54,275 nucleotides of DNA from Candidatus Peribacteraceae bacterium (GTDB lineage: Bacteria; Patescibacteriota; Gracilibacteria; Peribacterales; Peribacteraceae): positions 1 to 54,275 of the forward strand of contig JAQTSK010000005.1 of NCBI GenBank assembly GCA_028711345.1, in the 5' to 3' direction. The position numbers and the translations under genes were made by a program. Positions 36,784-45,344 of the stretch are shown piece after piece. Under the pieces are notes generated by a model that saw only the letters and a list, made by a program, of their open reading frames with translations, was not told the origin of the DNA and made no database searches. The number at the start of each line of letters is the position of its first letter. The stretch's first letter is position 1.

Positions 36784-36891
36784 ATGATGGAAATCCAGAT
36801 CCGGTCGGAGCACATGCATTGGGAGGACGAATACGGATCGGCGAATCACGCTCATTACAAAATCAACCAGTATGCGCGGGCCCCTTCCTGA
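36784..36891 (+). other. Continuation of RelA-like ORF in the same frame after TGA
   Basis: tga then MMEIQIRSEHMHWEDEYGSANHAHYKINQYARAPS, the conserved EIQIRT..MH..AEYG..AH..YK region. Confidence 0.85.
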
Positions 36892-36899
36892 GGAACGGT

Positions 36900-38750
36900 C
36901 TACCGTGTCGAATGGACGGGCAACCGGAGAGAGAACGTCGTGCCTTTCCCCTGACGGGAAACGAATGTCACCTCTCCGTTGAGAAGACGGATCAGCGACT
37001 CCACGAGGGAAAGACCCAGTCCGTTCCCTTCTATTCCCGCCTCCAAAACATTTTCACCCCTGTAGTAGAGCGAGAACACACGTGATTGTTCGTGAGCGGG
37101 AATCCCCATGCCGGAATCCACAACTTCAATACGGATCATGTCCTGCTGCTCCAGTGCCCTCAGGATAATCCGACTGTTGTCCGGGGAATACTTGAGTGCG
37201 TTGCCAAGAAGACTCGAGAGGACTTCTTTGAGGAGTTTTTCATCCGTCTTGACGTTCAGACCGGGAGGGCAGTCGCAAATGAGTAATTGGTTTCTTGTCC
37301 CGAGTTGCTTCCGGAACGACGCTGCGAAATCCTCGAAGAGAGAAGACAATGAAATCGTCGAGAGGGTGACGCCCACTTTCCCCGCTTGAATTTGTGAGAG
37401 AAGGAGGAGTGTTTCGATGGATTCCATCATGGACTCGGACGCTCTTCCGGCCGCGTCCAGATCTTCCCGCTGTGAAGCCGGAAGATTGTTGCCAAGAGAC
37501 AACCGGAGACTTTCGAGCGCCCATCGAATGGTGCCGAGCGGCGTTCGCAGTTGATGTGACGCGATGGAAATGAACTGCGATTTCGCAATCTCCTCGTTCT
37601 TTCGATCGGTGATGAGAAAACGGACCGACACGAAACCCGCAGGCTCTCCCTCCGCATTCAGTATGGGGGCGATGGCGGTATCCACCCAGAAGAAACTGCC
37701 GTCCTTTGCCCTATTTTTGACATCTCCCCGCCATACGGATCCACTGAGAACGGTCTTCCAGAGTCCGTCGAAAAACTCCCGAGGATGATCACCGGAATTG
37801 AGAATGCGGTGATTCCTGCCAAGCAGTTCGGCACGCCGGTATTTGGATACGTGCACAAACTTATCATTGACGTACGTGATTGTGCCCTGTTTGTCCGTCG
37901 CGGATACGAGGGCGCTGTTCCTGAGTGCATCCGTAATGCCTCTCATGCGGCTTTCGATGTCAATGAGCTCCGCCGATCTTTGCCGTAACTGGCGTTCGTA
38001 TGCTTCATACTTCACACCCAGCTGCGTCTGCATGAGCCGAAACCCCCTCGCGAGAACGCCTATTTCATCGTCCTGCTGAATGAGATTGAGCTGCTCCGAA
38101 TGTGATCCGGTCGCCATTGCCGTGGCAGCCTCCGTGAGCAGACGTACCGGACGACTTAACGATTCTGCAAGAAGAATTGCCAGAATCCAGCAGCATAGAA
38201 GAGACGTTCCACCCAGAATGAGAAGGGCAAAACGAAAATTCCGAAGCGGCAGAAGGACTTCACTTGTGTCGACTTTGATAACCAGACCCCACCCCCGTTC
38301 CGGAATGAACCGTGTGACGGCGATGACGGGAACACCACGGTAATCCGTCATGTCCGTGAAATTCTCCTCCCTCCCCGACAATGCCTGAGTGATCGCGACG
38401 TCCTTCCTGTCTTTGGACACGACCTCTGTTGCTCGCGGATCCGAAAGGAAGCGGGGGGGAACGAGAAAAACGGCATCTCCTTGCTCATTCTTCCTTCCGA
38501 TAATGATGTCTCTTGTCTCTCCCTGCTCTAACCCTTCGGCGACCAGTTCCCTGAGTGCTCCGCGGGCAACCATCGTATCGGTGGTTTGACTCGCTCTCTT
38601 TTTGTAGAGATCTGCAAGAGTTCCCAGCTCATGGAATTTTTGGGTCACAATTTCATTCCTGACGGTTACGAATGCCATGAAACTAACAAAGACGAATGGA
38701 ATCGTCGACAGAGCCACCAGAGTCGCCGTCAGTTTGTGGCGAATATACAT
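36900..38750 (-). CDS. Sensor histidine kinase (extracytoplasmic sensor, HAMP, PAS, HisKA, HATPase)
   Basis: SIASHQLRTPLGTIRWALESL (H-box), NALKYSPDN (N-box), DSGMGIPAHEQ (G1), GNGLGLSLV (G2). Confidence 0.93.
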   Translation of the reverse strand: MYIRHKLTATLVALSTIPFVFVSFMAFVTVRNEIVTQKFHELGTLADLYKKRASQTTDTMVARGALRELVAEGLEQGETRDIIIGRKNEQGDAVFLVPPRFLSDPRATEVVSKDRKDVAITQALSGREENFTDMTDYRGVPVIAVTRFIPERGWGLVIKVDTSEVLLPLRNFRFALLILGGTSLLCCWILAILLAESLSRPVRLLTEAATAMATGSHSEQLNLIQQDDEIGVLARGFRLMQTQLGVKYEAYERQLRQRSAELIDIESRMRGITDALRNSALVSATDKQGTITYVNDKFVHVSKYRRAELLGRNHRILNSGDHPREFFDGLWKTVLSGSVWRGDVKNRAKDGSFFWVDTAIAPILNAEGEPAGFVSVRFLITDRKNEEIAKSQFISIASHQLRTPLGTIRWALESLRLSLGNNLPASQREDLDAAGRASESMMESIETLLLLSQIQAGKVGVTLSTISLSSLFEDFAASFRKQLGTRNQLLICDCPPGLNVKTDEKLLKEVLSSLLGNALKYSPDNSRIILRALEQQDMIRIEVVDSGMGIPAHEQSRVFSLYYRGENVLEAGIEGNGLGLSLVESLIRLLNGEVTFVSRQGKGTTFSLRLPVHSTR

Positions 38751-38752
38751 AG

Positions 38753-39427
38753 TTATATATGATTCCGGTGATCCTCCTGAGGATACTCAGGCGTCAGGGA
38801 GAGAAGATAACCGGTCCCAAGTGCGACAAAGAGCACCGCCGTTGGCAATGACATTGCGTTCGAGTAACCTGGAAAAGAAAAGAAAAGAAACGGCATACCG
38901 AGCGAATATCCTGACAAAGCAGTCGCTCCCGCAATACAGAGAAACCAACCAACGGAACGCAGTCGGGGAACGACATCTTGCATGTCCGGTGAGAAGACAT
39001 GAACGAGTGTTGTTGAAGCAAACAGGATAAACAATCCCATCGTTGACAAGGACGGAAGATCGGCTTCATTGAAAGGCAACACGACTCTGGGTTGCAGGAC
39101 AAACAGACTCTCAATCTCCATGTCTACATGGAAGATGGAAGCCAGAAGAAGAGACACCATGATGAGGAGAATTACAAATGCCAGTATCGGCAGCAGGAGC
39201 TGGGAGATGCCGCGCAGATGCCGCGGAGACAGCGAAAGGAGGAGGACAATCCCCCCGCTACACACAAAGCAGAAAGCCGTGAAGAACCTCATCTCCGTCC
39301 ACCCCGTGTGGAAGTTCAATAGAATCGGGATATTGAATATCCAGCCAAACATCACCGTGAGAGCGACGATGATGACCGTCAACCCAAGAGAAAAAGCGAT
39401 GCGGCTGGAATGCATATGACCGATCAT
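38753..39427 (-). CDS. Integral membrane protein upstream of the histidine kinase
   Basis: Multiple hydrophobic segments; stop adjacent to the kinase start. Confidence 0.7.
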   Translation of the reverse strand: MIGHMHSSRIAFSLGLTVIIVALTVMFGWIFNIPILLNFHTGWTEMRFFTAFCFVCSGGIVLLLSLSPRHLRGISQLLLPILAFVILLIMVSLLLASIFHVDMEIESLFVLQPRVVLPFNEADLPSLSTMGLFILFASTTLVHVFSPDMQDVVPRLRSVGWFLCIAGATALSGYSLGMPFLFFSFPGYSNAMSLPTAVLFVALGTGYLLSLTPEYPQEDHRNHI

Positions 39428-39493
39428 ACGTCATACAACCACCGTGTAAAATATGAAGTTATGATTGGATAATCCGATTTCTCTCGCCCTGCC

Positions 39494-40105
39494 CTACACC
39501 GTCATCTTCCGCATCATCCCCACCACCACTCCCGCCACTTTCAATTCTTCCAGTGCGAAGAGATCGGGGTACTCCGGATTCTCGGCCTGCAGATAGAACT
39601 TGCCCTTATCCTTCTTGAGACGCTTGAGGGTGAACTCGCCGTCCAGAATACCGACGACGATCTCGCCCGCCTTCGGCTGCTTGGAACGATCGACCACGAC
39701 GATGTCCCCTTCATGAATGCCTGCGCCGGTCATGCTGTCACCTTTGACACGAAGGAGAAACGTCGATGCCCGGTCGCGCACCAAATACTGTTCGACCGTG
39801 ATCAGTTCCTCGGCATGCTCCTCCACCGGCGCCGCAAACCCCGCGGCGATGGGACCGAAGAGCGGCAGTGTCATGGGGCTAAAGCCGTCCTCGCCGTGCG
39901 ACAACGCAATGATCTTGATCCGTCCCTTGGGATCCTTCTCCAGTTGCTTCGCGGCAACCAGCGTGTTCACCACCTTGGCAACCGAGTTCTTGGAACTCAC
40001 GCCGAAGGCGATGGCAAGATCCGCAAGAGAAGGCGAATAGCCGCGCTTGCTCTGGAACTCGGTGATGTAGTTGAGCACCGTGCGTTGATGGGGAGTGAGG
40101 GACAT
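39494..40105 (-). CDS. lexA: LexA-type repressor
   Basis: LTPHQRTVLNYITEFQSKRGYSPSLADLA; S24 core FLLRVKGDSMTGAGIHEGDIVVVDR. Confidence 0.95.
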   Translation of the reverse strand: MSLTPHQRTVLNYITEFQSKRGYSPSLADLAIAFGVSSKNSVAKVVNTLVAAKQLEKDPKGRIKIIALSHGEDGFSPMTLPLFGPIAAGFAAPVEEHAEELITVEQYLVRDRASTFLLRVKGDSMTGAGIHEGDIVVVDRSKQPKAGEIVVGILDGEFTLKRLKKDKGKFYLQAENPEYPDLFALEELKVAGVVVGMMRKMTV

Positions 40106-40128
40106 GGGACAGGGGGGAAGAACAACTG

Positions 40129-40140
40129 TACACCAGTGTA
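40129..40140. promoter_or_regulatory. Candidate LexA operator
   Basis: Palindrome TACAC-CA-GTGTA 24 bp upstream of lexA start. Confidence 0.5.
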
Positions 40141-40170
40141 GGTGGACGATTGTGCACAGTCAAGAGAGAA

Positions 40171-40237
40171 GGCAAAAGGGCAAAAGGGCAAAAGGGCAAA
40201 AAGTGGTGCAATGACCTTTTGCCCTTTTTTCTTCTTG
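40171..40237. repeat. Tandem GGCAAAAG octamers plus inverted copy, terminator-like
   Basis: ggcaaaagggcaaaagggcaaaagggcaaaaa...ccttttgccctttttt. Confidence 0.8.
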
Positions 40238-40247
40238 CCTTTTTGCC

Positions 40248-41150
40248 TTAACCGATTACATCCATCTCCTTCTGCCCCTTCAGTTCCATGTACATCAATG
40301 TCCACACCGTCTGCTTGAACACATGGAGGTAAGTGAAGTAGTACGCCATGACGAAAATCATCACAAGACCGGCGACGCCCGCAACGGAGTAACTGATGAC
40401 GGGTGTGAAGACGTACGTCAAAACGATACCGAGGCCGAACGCCGCACCGGGGATGAGAACGATGAGTATGGTGTTCACGAACACTCTGATCGTGATCATG
40501 ATGAGGAGAATGATGAGAAAGATCACGTGCTGCGGATAGCTGAAGACAAGCTTGATGCTTTTGCTGACGGACTGGAAAATGCCGATTTTATCGATGACGA
40601 TCGCAGGCTCCGCAAAACTGGAAAGGAACTTGAGGACGCTCGACATGATCCAGAGAAGAACGGCAATGACGATGAGAAACGGCGTAAGACCGGCACCGTA
40701 TCGCATGAGAATCGACACTGCCGTGATCAGTAAATTCACGCCGCTGAAGACGAACAGCTCGTGCACGGTGAAAATAGGGAAGAAGTTGTAGAGCCCGAGG
40801 ATGAACCCTCCCTGCACGGGCTCACGCTTGTAGGACTTGGCAGTGAGACCGATGATGGGTCCGTCCGTCATGCTCGGTACGAAGATTTCGACAAGGAGGA
40901 GAAGGAGGAAGAGAACAACGATGGTGACGAACATGCCGAACGACACCTTGTCGTAGAGCCAGATGGCGTCATCGAACAGACCCACTTCCTTCTGATGGAG
41001 GAGGGCGACAAGAAAATAGATCTGATAGGCGATGAGCTTGATGTCGAGGAGCAATCGGAAAAACGTACCGAAGAACCCCCAACGCTTGAGCGCAGGCTCA
41101 GTCGTGGTGATCGTCCACGCCTGCGCAATGATCTCGCGGGGGGTGAGCAT
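40248..41150 (-). CDS. Polytopic integral membrane protein of unknown function
   Basis: At least five long hydrophobic segments; start trimmed from 41318 to MLTPREIIAQAW. Confidence 0.7.
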   Translation of the reverse strand: MLTPREIIAQAWTITTTEPALKRWGFFGTFFRLLLDIKLIAYQIYFLVALLHQKEVGLFDDAIWLYDKVSFGMFVTIVVLFLLLLLVEIFVPSMTDGPIIGLTAKSYKREPVQGGFILGLYNFFPIFTVHELFVFSGVNLLITAVSILMRYGAGLTPFLIVIAVLLWIMSSVLKFLSSFAEPAIVIDKIGIFQSVSKSIKLVFSYPQHVIFLIILLIMITIRVFVNTILIVLIPGAAFGLGIVLTYVFTPVISYSVAGVAGLVMIFVMAYYFTYLHVFKQTVWTLMYMELKGQKEMDVIG

Positions 41151-41327
41151 AGGGAACTGAAAGCGATGAACGTACCGGTCTGTCCCGAAGATAATACTCC
41201 GGAAAAGGATTATCGGGGATCGGAATATCGGGGATCGGGAAAAGCGATGACAGACGATGGCGCAACGACATTCCCTGATTAGAAACCTGTTCAAGATCCA
41301 TCTCTCGATGGCTTCCAATGACTCCCA

Positions 41328-41387
41328 CAGGCAGATACCTGCTCCCTTGGTTAAAAATCAGACTACTTGGGAGCGGGTATCTACCTG
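41328..41387. repeat. Intergenic inverted repeat, 19-bp arms (17/19)
   Basis: caggcagatacctgctccc ... gggagcgggtatctacctg. Confidence 0.8.
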
Positions 41388-41588
41388 CGTTCGATCAGTG
41401 AAACAAGCAATCCTCCGTTCATTATTTTGAAAAATAATCATTGGTATGTACCCAGAGCAAGCTCTGGACTCCTTCTTCCGATCTCGAAGACCGGAGAATC
41501 ATACCATTGCCTTCCCAAGCAGTGATACAGCCACCAGGCCCCCAATCTCGCCGAAGCCCCGCAGGGCGAAGGCGGATTGAACAGGCTC

Positions 41589-43202
41589 TTACCGATCCGC
41601 GACTTCCGCAAGACGATCCTGTAACGGAGCAAATGTGAAATCTTTCCCCAGAATCACGCCGATGTCCCCGTCTCCGTCCGCAAACGGACGCGGATCGGTG
41701 GATGAGACCAGAGGAATGCCGAGAAGCTCACTCAGGAATGCCGCCTCTTCCAGAACGCGCTCCTTCGCTTTCTCATGCTCGGGTTGATCGAAAAGAGGAT
41801 TGAAGACAATGGAAGAAGCCGGAAGAGACGGATTGTTCTTCTTCTCCAAATTGCCCGTCTTCACGACGGGGAATCCGAAACGGGTCAACTCCCCTGCCAG
41901 CCTGAAGGCGGATCCGGGCTTCGCCCCTGCATTCACGACGACAAAATGCGGAGGATCCAGGAAGAGGGACCTGTGACGGAACAGGATGGAACCGAACGCC
42001 CGAACCTGGTTCCACGTGACGGGAAACTCCGGGATGGAGAGCGGAAGGAGTACCGACGCGCCGTCGAACTGTTCGCGGGGAGGCGGATACAGGAAGCCGC
42101 CGATCTGCGGAATCCCTCCGGTCAGACCCGACTGATCCGACAATTGAACGCTGATGACCCGCCTCGGATCCAACGCCTTGCCTGTCTGCGCGAGGGAAAT
42201 CAGTTCACGCACACCGAATGTCGTTTCGACGTTATCGGCGACGATACCGAAAAGACCGGTGAGTGTCGCGGGGCGGGAGAGCAAGCCGGCACTCTTCGCC
42301 TGCCGCCCGATGGCCGCAATCACCTGCTGCTGACGGGCGGATCGCGAGAAATCACTCGTGGTATGACGCGTCCGGACGTACCGGAGCGCAATGGCACCGC
42401 TCATGTGCTGAGGCCCCTTGGAAATTCTGAAAGTTTCATAGGAATAATCGGGACCGGGATATTCAGGATCGACGATATCCTCGGGGACCGCGATATCGAT
42501 GCCACCGAGCGCGTCCACTCCCTGAATAAAACCGGAGAAGTTGATCTTCACCACGCCGTGAATGGGTAATCCGATGAAGGTGGAGATCTCCTCGCCCAGC
42601 TGGCGAAGCGCCTCCAGAGAAGCGGCCTTCTTCTCCGTTCCTCTGTGGATCAGGTAATTCTTGTAATCACGATACAGGCTGTTGATACGGCCTTTCGCCA
42701 TCTTCTCACTCGACAGAATGTACGTGTCACGGGGAATGGAGAGCAGAACAACGCTCTTGGTGCGAACGGCATCGATGCTCGCCACCATGATCGTATCCGT
42801 GAGATCGACCCCGTCATGATCATTGTCCCCGACCCCCAGAAGGAGGACGTTGGTGAATCCGTCTTCATCCTTCGGGAGCGTTGCTCCGGCGACGGAGAAG
42901 AGATCGGTTGCGAAGGATTTGAGGCGGAGAAGAATATTCAGCGCACCCGCGAGAAGGAGAACGGAGAGGAGGACCGAAAGAAGAATCGTGACGGTTCTCT
43001 TGAGCGTGTGCTCGCGGGATTGACGCTCCTGGTCCGCCTCCTTCCGCTCCTGAAAATGGTGCCAGAGCTGACGCGAGGACGTGACAAGACCAAGCCCGAA
43101 ACGCACCGACTTGCGGAGTGCGCTTGGCTGTTCATCTTCGCGGACACGTCGAACGGTAAAGGACATCGGGGTGAGTGTACGCGAAAAACGGGAGTGAGTC
43201 AC
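41589..43202 (-). CDS. LytR-CpsA-Psr (LCP) family protein with LytR_C-like C-terminal domain
   Basis: NVLLLGVGDNDHDGVDLTDTIMVASID, LLSIPRDTYI, GFIQGVDALGGIDIAVPEDI, ALRYVRTRHTTSDFSRSARQQQVI. Confidence 0.93.
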   Translation of the reverse strand: MTHSRFSRTLTPMSFTVRRVREDEQPSALRKSVRFGLGLVTSSRQLWHHFQERKEADQERQSREHTLKRTVTILLSVLLSVLLLAGALNILLRLKSFATDLFSVAGATLPKDEDGFTNVLLLGVGDNDHDGVDLTDTIMVASIDAVRTKSVVLLSIPRDTYILSSEKMAKGRINSLYRDYKNYLIHRGTEKKAASLEALRQLGEEISTFIGLPIHGVVKINFSGFIQGVDALGGIDIAVPEDIVDPEYPGPDYSYETFRISKGPQHMSGAIALRYVRTRHTTSDFSRSARQQQVIAAIGRQAKSAGLLSRPATLTGLFGIVADNVETTFGVRELISLAQTGKALDPRRVISVQLSDQSGLTGGIPQIGGFLYPPPREQFDGASVLLPLSIPEFPVTWNQVRAFGSILFRHRSLFLDPPHFVVVNAGAKPGSAFRLAGELTRFGFPVVKTGNLEKKNNPSLPASSIVFNPLFDQPEHEKAKERVLEEAAFLSELLGIPLVSSTDPRPFADGDGDIGVILGKDFTFAPLQDRLAEVADR

Positions 43203-43377
43203 ACCGGCACGGAGGATCGGGGTTTCTGGTAACTGGTTTTTAGTTTCTGGTTTTGAAAGACTTGAGGATGATCAGCATCGAAGAAGTGGCTTGGCAAATA
43301 ACCTGAAACCAAAAACCATAAACAAGAAACCTTGCGGTAGATTTCCCCAGTTTCTTCATCTTCGCTACGATTGAACC

Positions 43378-44364
43378 ATGCCCTCCCCCACCCTCTTTCT
43401 GGAAGTCGATCCCTTGGACCGTCCGATGGTGACGGGACAGTTTCCCGACGCCGAAGTTCGCAGTGAAGCGCTCTCCGGCGCCGAACTGATAAACGCATGT
43501 CAAGGAAAGGAAGCGGTCTGTTGTTTCATCTATTCGAAATTCACGAAGGAGGTCATCGAAGCCTTACCCGATCTTAAACTCCTCTGCACCAGATCCGTGG
43601 GATACAACCACATTGATATCGCCGCATGCAGAGCTCACGGCATCACCGTGTGCAATGTTCCGGACTACGGATCACACGTCATCGCCGAGCACGTCTTCGC
43701 GCTGCTGCTCTCCGCTCTCCGTCACGTCACGGAGGGGGACAGCAAAGTCGAATCCGGCAACTTCGATTACCACGGATTGCGCGGCATGGCACTCATGGGA
43801 AAGACGATCGGCATCGTGGGGACGGGGAAGATCGGGTTCTGTGTCGCGAAGATCGCCCATGGATTCGGCATGCGGATTCTGGCGGTGGACAAATGCAGAA
43901 TCGTGGAACTGGAAGCCGTCTACGGAGTCAAATACGTCGATCTGGATACGCTCTATAAGGAGAGTGACATCTTAACACTCCACGTGCCCGCGTTACCCGA
44001 CACGATGCACATGATCGATGCAAAGGCGATCGGGTCGATGCGAAGCGGCGTGATCATCGTGAATACCGCACGGGGAGAACTGATCGATTCGACTGCGCTG
44101 CTGGAAGCACTCGAGAGCGGAAAAGTGGCCCGAGCGCTGCTGGATGTGCTGGAACATGAACAGGATTTCCAGCTGAACGAGAAGCTCATCAGGCATAAGA
44201 ACGTGATCGTGACGCCGCACATCGCGTTCTACGCCGATGACTCGACGACCAGAATGTTCTTGGAATCCCTCTACTCCATCCACCAGTGGCAGTGGAAGGA
44301 GAAGGTGACGCATGAAGTGAAACCGCCGACGGTGGTGTGCGATTTGCCGGGGGTGAAGAAGTGA
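43378..44364 (+). CDS. D-isomer-specific 2-hydroxyacid dehydrogenase
   Basis: GKTIGIVGTGKIGFCVAKIAHGFGMRILAVDK, NTARGELIDSTALLEALESGKV, VIVTPHIAFYADD. Confidence 0.95.
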   Translation: MPSPTLFLEVDPLDRPMVTGQFPDAEVRSEALSGAELINACQGKEAVCCFIYSKFTKEVIEALPDLKLLCTRSVGYNHIDIAACRAHGITVCNVPDYGSHVIAEHVFALLLSALRHVTEGDSKVESGNFDYHGLRGMALMGKTIGIVGTGKIGFCVAKIAHGFGMRILAVDKCRIVELEAVYGVKYVDLDTLYKESDILTLHVPALPDTMHMIDAKAIGSMRSGVIIVNTARGELIDSTALLEALESGKVARALLDVLEHEQDFQLNEKLIRHKNVIVTPHIAFYADDSTTRMFLESLYSIHQWQWKEKVTHEVKPPTVVCDLPGVKK

Positions 44365-44555
44365 GGATGCCCAAGAAACCGAGGAATCCGAAGAGTCCGA
44401 GGAAGAAACGAATGCACTCACGGATTGGGTGACAAAAATTCCTGCTTGCGAGAACGGGAAGGTATCCACAACTGCCCATTCCTGAGCGTGATCGAAGAAA
44501 CGACTGTTCGTCGGAATCTTCGGCTTCTTCGGACTCGTCGGACTCTTCCCGTCGA

Positions 44556-45131
44556 TCACTTCTCCCCCTTCTCCGCCGGATTCACGAATGAGACATTACG
44601 AAGGATGAAGCTCACTTCGTCGGCTTCGCTGTCCTGAATGCTCAGCGGAAATGAACCCGTGAACGTGTATCCGGTGTTCCCGGAGACCGCCGAGAGTTGG
44701 TAGTATCGCCGGACAGGCAAATCGGAACCGGGACGTGCGGAAAAAACGTGAATTTCGGTTTCCTCACCATCCACGAACGTCACGGTCTTGTCGATCATGA
44801 TGTAGTCCGGCAACGTCGATACGGCTAGTACGTTCGCCTGACTGTACTCCGTGGTCGCCATGTCGCGTGACAGCGGTTCGCGCGTCACGGTGACCGTGTC
44901 CAACTGACCGGCGTGAGGTGCCTGCAACTGGAATGCGGCAAGCGTCTCCTCCGGCACACCGAGCGTCGTAAGCATCTCCTTGGAAAGAACTCGCCATCCT
45001 TTCGGCAGACATGCTGCGAACGTTCCGTTCCAGAACTGCTGGTCACAGACGACGTCTCCGCCGGACTGACCGGACGAACCGCAACCCGCAAGGATGGACA
45101 CCATACCGGCGACTAGGATGAAACGCCGCAT
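44556..45131 (-). CDS. Putative lipoprotein
   Basis: MRRFILVAGMVSILAGCGSSG lipobox. Confidence 0.8.
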   Translation of the reverse strand: MRRFILVAGMVSILAGCGSSGQSGGDVVCDQQFWNGTFAACLPKGWRVLSKEMLTTLGVPEETLAAFQLQAPHAGQLDTVTVTREPLSRDMATTEYSQANVLAVSTLPDYIMIDKTVTFVDGEETEIHVFSARPGSDLPVRRYYQLSAVSGNTGYTFTGSFPLSIQDSEADEVSFILRNVSFVNPAEKGEK

Positions 45132-45344
45132 GGATGTGATACTAGCACGGTGTCCGTCGGGAGCAATCCATCAAAAGGATAAGAGGGGAAAAAGGAAAAA
45201 CGACAAAAGGTACCTCTTGCCCTCTTGCCCTCTTGCCTTTTGCCCTTTTGACCTTCCGTGCAGCGAATTGACACTGAACCTGAATTCTCACTTATATCTA
45301 TAGAGCCCATTGAGGAAATCCGTTATCTTTGCTACAATACTCCG

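Noticed and set aside
40171-40201. Possible CRISPR-like array in the GGCAAAAG and GCCCTCTT blocks
   Set aside because: Units are 7-8 bp with no spacers; no cas genes seen in the window
40323-41282. Acidic/charged antisense ORFs opposite the membrane protein (136 aa and 173 aa)
   Set aside because: Low-complexity D/E/H/R composition typical of antisense to hydrophobic coding sequence
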